Assembly: GCF_031456835.1 (NCBI RefSeq) | Contig: NZ_JAVDVK010000001.1 | Location: 806,001 to 870,000 of the forward strand | From: Leifsonia shinshuensis | GTDB lineage: Bacteria; Actinomycetota; Actinomycetes; Actinomycetales; Microbacteriaceae | Length of the DNA stretch: 64,000 nucleotides | Direction of reading: 5' to 3' | Shown here: piece after piece, positions 58,217-64,000 of the stretch | How positions within the stretch are numbered: the stretch's first letter is position 1 | Layout: every line of letters begins with the position of its first letter | Made by a program: the position numbers and the translations under genes | The notes under the pieces: generated by a model | What the model saw: the letters and a program-made list of their open reading frames with translations, nothing else | The model's database searches: none | Told to the model about the DNA's origin: nothing

Positions 58217-60490
58217 ATGACCGACACCCTGACCGGCCCCCGCGCCGATCTGACCGGCCTGACCGTCGAGCAGAAGGCGGCGCTCACCAGCGGCGAGAGC
58301 TTCTGGCGCACGAAGGCCGTCGGCGACATCCCGTCCGTCATGCTCACCGACGGTCCGCACGGCCTGCGCAAGCAGCGCGAGGGCGGCGACCACCTCGGGA
58401 TCGGCGACAGCGTGCCCGCCACCTGCTTCCCGCCCGCGGTGGCGCTGGGCTCCTCCTGGGATGCCGAGCTGGCCGAGCGCATCGGCACGGCCCTCGGGGT
58501 CGAGTCGTCGATCGAGGACGTCGCTGTCATCCTCGGCCCCGGCATCAACATCAAGCGGTCGCCGCTGTGCGGCCGCAACTTCGAGTACCTGAGCGAGGAC
58601 CCGATCGTCTCCGGCGTGCTCGGCGCCGGGATCGTGCGCGGCATCCAGTCGCAGGGCGTCGGCGCGTCGCTGAAGCACTTCGCCGCGAACAACCAGGAGG
58701 ACGACCGGATGCGGTCCTCGTCCGACGTGGACCCGCGCCCGCTGCGCGAGATCTACCTGCGCGGCTTCCAGCGGGTGGTGGAGGATGCGCAGCCGCACAC
58801 GGTCATGTGCTCCTACAACCGCATCAACGGCGTGTTCGCGTCCGAGAACCGCTGGCTGCTGACGGATGTGCTGCGCGGGGAGTGGGGCTTCGAGGGCCTC
58901 GTCGTCTCGGACTGGGGCGCGGTGAGCGACCGCGTCGCGGCTCTGCGCGCCGGTCTGGACCTGGAGATGCCGGGCAACGGCGGCCAGTCCGACGCCGAGG
59001 TGGTGGCCGCCGTCGCGGAGGGCAGCCTCGACGAGGCGCTGCTGGATGCGTCCGCGCAGCGGAACGCGGACCTGGCCGTGCGCTGGGCGGCGACGCCGCG
59101 CGTCGAGGGTCCGCTCGACGTGGATGCGCACCACGAGCTGGCGCGTGAGGCGGCGGCCCGGTCGATCGTGCTGCTCAAGAACGACGGAGCCGAGCCCCTC
59201 CTGCCTCTCGCGGCGGACCGTTCGCTCGCGGTCATCGGCGCCTTCGCGGAGAAGCCGCGCTACCAGGGCGCGGGTTCGTCGATGATCCACCCGACCCGGT
59301 TGGACGACGCGCTCACGGCGATCCGCGCGGTCGCGCCGGACGCCGTCTACGCGGCCGGCTTCTCGCTGGCGGCGGATGCGCCGGAGGACGAGACGGCCCG
59401 CCTGCGCGAGGAGGCGGTCCAGGCCGCCGCTGCGGCGGACGTCGCCGTGGTCTTCGCCGGGCTGCCTGCACGCCTCGAGTCCGAGGGCTACGACCGGGAG
59501 GACATCGACCTCCCGGCCGACCAGCTCGCCCTCATCGATGCGGTCGTCGCCGCCAACCCGCGGACCGTCGTGGTGCTGTCGAACGGAGCCGTCGTCGCGC
59601 TGCCGTTCGCAGAGCGGGTGCCCGCGATCGTCGAGGCGTGGCTGCTCGGTCAGGCCGGCGGGTCGGCCACCGCCGACGTGCTGTTCGGCGCGGTGAACCC
59701 GTCCGGCAAGCTGACCGAGACCATCCCGCTGCGCCTCGAGGACACCCCCGCGTTCCTCAACTTCCCCGGCGAGGAGGGCCACGTCCGCTACGGCGAGGGG
59801 CTGTTCGTCGGCTACCGCTGGTACGACGCCCGGCGGATGGCCGTCGCGTTCCCGTTCGGCCACGGGCTCTCGTACACGACCTTCTCCTATGGGGATGCGA
59901 CCGCTACCGTCACTGAGAGCGGCGACGTGGAGGTGCGGGTCACCGTCACCAACACCGGCGACCGCGCCGGGCGCGAGATCGTCCAGGTCTACACGTCGCT
60001 CGCCGACTCGTCGGTGCAGCGTCCCGTGCGCGAGCTGAAGGGCTTCGCCTCGGTCGAGCTCGCGGCGGGGGAGTCGCGTGAGGTCGTCATCGCCGTCCGT
60101 CGCTCGGACCTGGCGTACTGGGACATCCGCGCGGAGCGCTGGGTGGTCGAGGGCGGCGAGTACACCGTCGAGGTGGGTGCGAGCAGCCGCGACCTGCGTT
60201 CCCGCACCACGGTGTCCGTCGACGGCGATGAGGTGCGTCTGCCGCTCACGCGGGAGTCGTCGCTCGGCGAGGTGATGGCGCATCCTGTCGCCGGCCCGAT
60301 GGTGCAGTCGGCGCTGGCCGGCATGGCGCAGATGATGGAGGGCGCCTCGGCGATCATGCCGGAGGGGGTGTCGATGGAGAAGATGATGAACTCCTTCCCG
60401 ATCGGCCGCGTCGGGATGATGGCCGGAGGCCAGGTCACGACGGAGATGATCGACGGCCTGCTGGCGGCGGCGAACGCGCAGCAGGGCTGA
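58217..60490 (+). CDS. Glycoside hydrolase family 3 beta-glucosidase
   Basis: The 757-residue enzyme has the GH3 N-terminal barrel with nucleophile Asp232 in VVSDWGAVSDR, the KHFAANNQEDDR motif, a C-terminal domain with RSIVLLKNDG and GAGSSMIHPTR, and a fibronectin-like domain (VEVRVTVTNTGDRAGREIVQVY). There is no signal peptide, so it acts inside the cell on imported beta-glucosides or xylosides. The last 90 residues (Met-rich, MEKMMNSFPIGRVGMMAGG) are an extra tail seen in some actinobacterial GH3s. The ATG at 58217 follows GAAAGGA. It is in operon with the MFS gene. Confidence 0.95.
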   Translation: MTDTLTGPRADLTGLTVEQKAALTSGESFWRTKAVGDIPSVMLTDGPHGLRKQREGGDHLGIGDSVPATCFPPAVALGSSWDAELAERIGTALGVESSIEDVAVILGPGINIKRSPLCGRNFEYLSEDPIVSGVLGAGIVRGIQSQGVGASLKHFAANNQEDDRMRSSSDVDPRPLREIYLRGFQRVVEDAQPHTVMCSYNRINGVFASENRWLLTDVLRGEWGFEGLVVSDWGAVSDRVAALRAGLDLEMPGNGGQSDAEVVAAVAEGSLDEALLDASAQRNADLAVRWAATPRVEGPLDVDAHHELAREAAARSIVLLKNDGAEPLLPLAADRSLAVIGAFAEKPRYQGAGSSMIHPTRLDDALTAIRAVAPDAVYAAGFSLAADAPEDETARLREEAVQAAAAADVAVVFAGLPARLESEGYDREDIDLPADQLALIDAVVAANPRTVVVLSNGAVVALPFAERVPAIVEAWLLGQAGGSATADVLFGAVNPSGKLTETIPLRLEDTPAFLNFPGEEGHVRYGEGLFVGYRWYDARRMAVAFPFGHGLSYTTFSYGDATATVTESGDVEVRVTVTNTGDRAGREIVQVYTSLADSSVQRPVRELKGFASVELAAGESREVVIAVRRSDLAYWDIRAERWVVEGGEYTVEVGASSRDLRSRTTVSVDGDEVRLPLTRESSLGEVMAHPVAGPMVQSALAGMAQMMEGASAIMPEGVSMEKMMNSFPIGRVGMMAGGQVTTEMIDGLLAAANAQQG

Positions 60491-60511
60491 GTCGGAGGCT
60501 GGAACCGGCAT

Positions 60512-60536
60512 GCCGCGGCGGCGCACCCGCCGCGGC
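60512..60536 (+). terminator. GC-rich hairpin after the beta-glucosidase gene
   Basis: GCCGCGGCGG (60512-60521) pairs with CCGCCGCGGC (60527-60536) over a 5-base loop. No T-run follows, so the terminator role is likely but not certain. Confidence 0.5.
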
Positions 60537-60576
60537 GTGTCGGCGCCGGTGCCGTGCCGGCGGGGGTGCCGCGCGC

Positions 60577-60582
60577 TAGCCT
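60577..60582 (+). promoter_or_regulatory. -10 element (TAGCCT), leaderless start of the DUF1295-type gene
   Basis: TAGCCT, six bases, then the ATG at 60589. Confidence 0.5.
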
Positions 60583-60588
60583 GACCGC

Positions 60589-61341
60589 ATGCCCGAGGGA
60601 CCGTACCGCTGGTTCGTGTACGCCGAGCTCGCACTGGCGGCGGTGACGTTCGTCGCTCTGCTGTTCGTGGTCGCGCCGTACGGCGGGCGCCACGGACGCG
60701 GTGGATGGGGTCCGACCGTGCCCGCCCGGGTCGGGTGGGTCGTGATGGAGGCGCCCGCGTCCATCCTGTTCGTGGTGTTCTACCTGCTCGGGTCGCACCG
60801 CTTCGAACCGGTGCCGCTGCTGTTCCTGGCGCTCTGGCTGGTGCACTACGTGTACCGGGCGTTCGTCTACCCGTTCCTGATGCGCTCCGGATCGCGCATG
60901 CCGGTGCTCGTGATGATGCTGGCGATCGGCTTCAACCTGCTGAACGCGTGGGTGAACGCGCGCTGGATCTCCGAGTACGGGGACTACCCGGTGGCGTGGC
61001 TCGCGGACGGGCGGTTCTGGGCCGGCGTCGTCCTGTTCGCGGGCGGTCTGGCGCTGAACGTGCGCTCCGACCGCACGCTGCGGCTGCTGCGGCGGTCGGG
61101 AGGCGGGTACCGCATCCCCCGGGGCGGTGGTTTCCGGTACGTCTCGAGCCCCAACTATCTGGGCGAGATGATCGAGTGGACGGGATGGGCGGTCGCCACC
61201 TGGTCGCTCGCCGGCGCCTCCTTCGCGCTGTACACGTTCGCGAACCTCGCGCCACGCGCGTTCGCGAACCACCGCTGGTACCGCGAGACGTTCCCGGACT
61301 ATCCGCCGGAGCGCCGCGCGCTCATCCCGTTCGTGCTCTGA
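60589..61341 (+). CDS. Steroid 5-alpha-reductase-fold membrane protein (DUF1295-like)
   Basis: The 250-residue protein has about six to seven helices. Its last third, FRYVSSPNYLGEMIEWTGWAVATWSLAG with NHRWYRETFPDYPPERRALIPF, is the NADPH-binding end of the 3-oxo-5-alpha-steroid 4-dehydrogenase family (PF02544/DUF1295). Bacterial members reduce or methylate lipid-type substrates; the substrate here is unknown. The message is likely leaderless. Four palindromic repeats begin 9 bases after the stop. Confidence 0.85.
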   Translation: MPEGPYRWFVYAELALAAVTFVALLFVVAPYGGRHGRGGWGPTVPARVGWVVMEAPASILFVVFYLLGSHRFEPVPLLFLALWLVHYVYRAFVYPFLMRSGSRMPVLVMMLAIGFNLLNAWVNARWISEYGDYPVAWLADGRFWAGVVLFAGGLALNVRSDRTLRLLRRSGGGYRIPRGGGFRYVSSPNYLGEMIEWTGWAVATWSLAGASFALYTFANLAPRAFANHRWYRETFPDYPPERRALIPFVL

Positions 61342-61350
61342 CCCGGCGCA

Positions 61351-61481
61351 CATTCGTCACGAATGTCCGCTCTCGCGTGCTCGAAGCGCGCATTCGTCAC
61401 GAATGTCCGCGGCGGTGCGGGGCGCGCATTCGTCACGAATGTCGACTCAGGCGGGCGGGGAGGGTGCATTCGTGACGAATG
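61351..61481. repeat. Cluster B of palindromic repeats (four CATTCGT-n-ACGAATG units)
   Basis: Units at 61351-61365, 61391-61405 and 61427-61441 have the core CATTCGT-C-ACGAATG, and 61467-61481 has G at the centre. Arms are perfect 7-mers. Unit spacing is 36 to 40 bases with variable GC-rich DNA between. The same family forms cluster A at 6001-6141. The remaining bases to 61544 contain TAGCCT (61519-61524) and GGAGGGAGGAGGG, probably the promoter and SD of the next gene. Confidence 0.85.
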
Positions 61482-61544
61482 CGGCGGGGTGGGGAGGCGG
61501 GAGTGACGGTGGTGCGTTCTAGCCTCGGAGGGAGGAGGGATGCC

Positions 61545-62612
61545 GTGCCGGAGAGCGTCGAGCAGTGGTGGGCGCGCCGCCAGTGGTCGAAGGGCGCCAG
61601 CGTGCCCTACGAGATCGGACGGTACCGCCGCGACTGGGAGCGGTACCCCGTGCTCGTCCGGCAGTACCATCCCGACCTCAACCACGGGATCACGCTGACC
61701 CAGGTGCCGCCCGCGGCCGACGTCTTCCTGGTCTGGGAGTGCGACGCCGGTCACCGGTTCGTCGCCACCCCGGAAGAGCAGCGCTCCCGTCCGGGCGGAA
61801 CCCGGCGCCGGTCCGCGTGGTGCCCGGACTGCGCCGAAGCGGCGGCGCCCCGCCCCGTTCGGACGCCGACCCCCGACGCGGGCTCCCACGTCTGCGGGCA
61901 CGCGCGCGACCCGCGGCGCATCGAAGCGGACCCGGCCGACGACCGCTGCTACCTGTGCCGCCGCCTCGACCGCGAGAGCCTGACGCGGGAGCAGCTGGTC
62001 AGCATGGCGACGCCCGGCGCGCGAGTCGCCGTGTCGAACGAGAACGGAACCGCCGGAACCTACTCCTGGCAGTGCGACGCCGGACATCCGTCGTACCAGG
62101 CGAGCATCGAGCGCATCCTGGGCGGGCGGCGGTGCCCGATCTGCCGGCACGCCCGCGGCGGCGCGGACCGCGTGCCCGTCGGCGAGGCGTTCATCAGCCG
62201 CTGGGCTACGGCGCCCGCCTCCGCCGCCGAGCCCGAGCTCAAGCGACGGCTGGCCGCACGGCTCGACCTCGACCTGAGCAGGAACGCGGTCCGGGTCGCG
62301 ACGCCGTTCCACTCGCATCTGGAGGTCTGGCCCGACATCCTGCTGCCCGAGCTGAAGGTCGCGATCGAGTACGACACCACCGGGCGGCACGGGCTCGAGC
62401 ACGTCGGGCCGCGCGAGACGTCCGACCGGCGGAAGGACCGGCTGCTGCGCGCCGTCGGCTGGGAAGTCGTCCGCGTGCGGTGCGGCAAGCTCCAGCCGCT
62501 GGGGCCGTACGACGTGCAGGCCGGAGGGGTCACGGATGCGCTGGTCGAGCGGATCCTCGACCGACTGGGGGAGATCCGGGGCGAGCTGTTCGTCGCCGCC
62601 TACCGGCGCTGA
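61545..62612 (+). CDS. Zinc-ribbon protein with C-terminal PD-(D/E)XK nuclease-like domain
   Basis: The N-terminal two thirds hold several zinc-ribbon-like units in the DUF4379 style: a W-C-P-D-C pair with upstream WECDAGHRF, RCYLCRRLD, and WQCDAGHPSYQASIERILGGRRCPICRHARGG. From about residue 225 the text EPELKRRLAARLDLDLSRN leads into a restriction-endonuclease-like core with WPDILLPELKVAIEYDTTGRHG and DRRKDRLLRAVGWEVVRVR, matching the Vsr/DUF559 pattern (Asp, Glu, Arg, Trp-x-Val-x-Arg). It may be a stand-alone nuclease, perhaps for DNA defence or repair. GTG at 61545 follows GGAGGGAGGAGGG; longer frames start in the repeat region. 355 residues. Confidence 0.7.
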   Translation: MPESVEQWWARRQWSKGASVPYEIGRYRRDWERYPVLVRQYHPDLNHGITLTQVPPAADVFLVWECDAGHRFVATPEEQRSRPGGTRRRSAWCPDCAEAAAPRPVRTPTPDAGSHVCGHARDPRRIEADPADDRCYLCRRLDRESLTREQLVSMATPGARVAVSNENGTAGTYSWQCDAGHPSYQASIERILGGRRCPICRHARGGADRVPVGEAFISRWATAPASAAEPELKRRLAARLDLDLSRNAVRVATPFHSHLEVWPDILLPELKVAIEYDTTGRHGLEHVGPRETSDRRKDRLLRAVGWEVVRVRCGKLQPLGPYDVQAGGVTDALVERILDRLGEIRGELFVAAYRR

Positions 62613-62713
62613 ACGCCTGCATTTCAGGGCATCCGCCCTCTGGTGGGCCGCCGCGCAGGGCCGTTACGCTGGGCGGCGAACCGGCATCCACCAGCTCTCA
62701 CGAGGAGGACACC

Positions 62714-63142
62714 ATGCCGTCGATCCTGAACCCGTACCTCAACTTCCGCGGCTCCGCCCGGGAGGCCATGGACTTCTACCGATCCGTCTTCGGCGGGGAG
62801 GTGCAGCGCAGCACCTTCGCCGAATACCAGATGGCCCAAGATCCGGCCGACAACGACCTGATCATGCACTCGCAGCTGACCAGCCCGGCGGGCTTCACGC
62901 TCATGGCTGCGGATGTGCCCGCCCACATGGACTTCACGCAGGGCTCCTCGATCTCCATCTCGCTCAGCGGCGACGACGAGGCCGAGCTGACCGGCTACTG
63001 GGAGAAGCTCGTCGAGGGCGGCAACGTCATCGAGCCGCTCAACAAGGCGCCGTGGGGCGACAGCTTCGGCATGGCGATCGACCGGTTCGGCGTGCAGTGG
63101 CTGGTCAACATCGCCGGCACACCGCCCGAGCAGCAGGGCTGA
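62714..63142 (+). CDS. VOC/glyoxalase-fold protein (PhnB-like)
   Basis: The 142-residue protein matches PhnB-type vicinal oxygen chelate proteins: PYLNFRGSAREAMDFYRSVFGGE, EYQMAQDPADNDLIMHSQL, SISISLSGDDEAELTGYWEKL and WGDSFGMAIDRFGVQWLVNI. PhnB-like proteins often lack known chemistry; many metal ligands differ from true glyoxalases. The ATG at 62714 has GAGGAGG in front. It stands alone; its neighbour on the other strand begins to end 12 bases on. Confidence 0.9.
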   Translation: MPSILNPYLNFRGSAREAMDFYRSVFGGEVQRSTFAEYQMAQDPADNDLIMHSQLTSPAGFTLMAADVPAHMDFTQGSSISISLSGDDEAELTGYWEKLVEGGNVIEPLNKAPWGDSFGMAIDRFGVQWLVNIAGTPPEQQG

Positions 63143-63154
63143 CGCCCGGCCCGC

Positions 63155-63379
63155 TCAGCCGTGCAGCTCGGCGAGAGCGGCGTCGAACGACCGGAAGTAC
63201 GTGCGGCGGCCGGGGCGGCCGATCTGCGTCACCTCGTACATGGCGTCCAGCTGCAGGATGAACCCGACGACGGGAGGCGCGCCGATCGCGGCGACGCGGG
63301 TGTCGCTCACCCGCCACTCATGGTCCGAGATCTCCGACACCTCCAGCCCCTGCCGGACGAACCTCGCGTGCGTTTTCAT
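63155..63379 (-). CDS. Small hypothetical protein (74 residues)
   Basis: The protein reads MKTHARFVRQGLEVSEISDH then WRVSDTRVAAIGAPPVVGFI, and ends in TYFRSFDAALAELHG. It looks like a short mixed alpha/beta protein without membrane segment. The ATG at 63379 is preferred; an ATG at 63391 adds four residues. It is convergent with the VOC gene. I do not recognise a family, but the ordered sequence and position suggest a true gene. Confidence 0.6.
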   Translation of the reverse strand: MKTHARFVRQGLEVSEISDHEWRVSDTRVAAIGAPPVVGFILQLDAMYEVTQIGRPGRRTYFRSFDAALAELHG

Positions 63380-63521
63380 GACACCAGCCAAGTGGACCGG
63401 CCGTTCTGCGGCCAGGCCTTGACAGCTGACATCGGCGGGTGTGAGGAGTGCTGTATTCCCGCGCGTCCCCGGGCGGAGCTATGGTTCAGCCGTCCGCATC
63501 CGGAACGCCGTGGAGGTCGTC

Positions 63522-64000
63522 ATGTGCCGTTGGCTCGCATACTGGGGAGAGCCGCTGAAGCCCTCCGAACTGATCCTGGACACGCAGCACTCGCTGGTGG
63601 CCCAGTCGCTGAACTCGCCGCTCGGCGCGGAGACGGTCAACGGCGACGGCTTCGGTTTCGGCTGGTACCCCGAGGACACGAGCCACGGCAACGTGCCGGC
63701 TCTCTTCCACAGCATCGAGCCGGCCTGGCACGACGAGAACCTGCGCGAGCTGACGAGTTCGATCGCGAGCCCGCTCTTCTTCGGGCATGTCCGCGCGGCA
63801 GCCGGTCCGCCCATCCAGCAGTCGAACTGCCACCCGTTCCGCCACGAGAACTGGCTGTTCATGCACAACGGCTTCCTGGATGGATTCCTGAAGATGAAGC
63901 GCGACCTCGCGTTCGCGATCGACCCGTCGCTGTATCCGCTGATCCACGGGACCACGGACACGGAGGTGCTCTTCTACCTCGCGCTGACGATGGGCCTGCA
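63522..64000 (+). CDS. Class II glutamine amidotransferase (EgtC/YafJ-like), partial
   Basis: The frame starts at ATG 63522 and runs off the end of the window. The mature N-terminal nucleophile would be Cys2 (M-C-R-W-L-A-Y-W-G), as in Ntn-type glutamine amidotransferases. Following blocks fit: NGDGFGFGWYPE, FFGHVRAA, SNCHPFRHENWLFMHNG and the loop TTDTEVLFYLAL. EgtC acts in ergothioneine synthesis on gamma-glutamyl intermediates; other members of this group are of unknown role. GGAGG lies upstream at 63512. The 140 bases before the start hold nothing else clear. Confidence 0.88.
   Translation, partial: MCRWLAYWGEPLKPSELILDTQHSLVAQSLNSPLGAETVNGDGFGFGWYPEDTSHGNVPALFHSIEPAWHDENLRELTSSIASPLFFGHVRAAAGPPIQQSNCHPFRHENWLFMHNGFLDGFLKMKRDLAFAIDPSLYPLIHGTTDTEVLFYLALTMGL

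Overview
The window is a high-GC actinobacterial chromosome segment whose gene content points to Microbacteriaceae, most likely Leifsonia or a close relative (inference). The clues are DUF3145 and DUF4282 proteins, an aceE-fasR-fabD-fabH-acpP-fabF block, a leucine-codon leader before leuA, homodimeric AceE, and many genes that appear to be transcribed without a 5' leader (TANNNT, 6-7 bases, then ATG or GTG). I saw no insertion sequence, prophage or CRISPR array. Almost all of it reads as ordinary, well-packed core chromosome.

Layout. 1-4058: end of an FtsX-type permease, then a coupled pair, esterase plus MprF-like aminoacyl-lipid synthase. 4070-5965: leuA with a leader peptide and attenuator-like hairpins. 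5966-6165: first cluster of CATTCG/CGAATG palindromes. 6166-9512: TRIC-type channel, recO-uppS, a FrnE-like oxidoreductase and a 40-residue coupled protein. 9522-15965: YbaK-type deacylase, dusB-dgt, a DUF4282 protein and dnaG. 16162-23613: peptide ABC transporter with three ATPase domains and a D-2-hydroxyacid dehydrogenase. 23692-28125: tRNA-Asn, a NarL-type two-component system with two matching palindromic sites, a SHOCT protein, a histidine-less kinase-like ATPase, and def. 28166-34767: transporter, GT4 glycosyltransferase, tRNA-Met, flippase and a membrane/GT2 fusion.

34810-40759 is the most interesting stretch. It holds a Sfp-type phosphopantetheinyl transferase, a compact M1 zinc aminopeptidase, and a 1338-residue Pls/PosA-type synthetase (adenylation, carrier, then three tandem membrane-bound condensation-like domains). 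This is the architecture of epsilon-poly-L-lysine synthetase. The adenylation pocket read by hand (D-A-E-S-I-G-T-V-V-K) is close to the lysine code. The M1 gene overlaps the synthetase stop codon, and the transferase could prime the carrier domain. I propose a self-contained cationic homopoly(amino acid) locus with synthesis, activation and a matching peptidase.

40798-47551: Rho_N-like basic protein, Nudix hydrolases, a K+ channel, a family-A polymerase without an exonuclease, DUF1684, PadR and DUF3145 proteins. 47668-55296: fatty acid synthesis operon with its activator and pyruvate dehydrogenase E1, linking acetyl-CoA supply to fatty acid initiation. 55497-60490: AhpE peroxiredoxin, tRNA-Val, then a TetR repressor divergent from an MFS transporter and GH3 beta-glucosidase, with a 25-bp operator-like palindrome. 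60589-64000: steroid-reductase-fold protein, a second palindrome cluster, a zinc-ribbon/PD-(D/E)XK nuclease-like protein, a VOC protein, and the start of a class II glutamine amidotransferase.
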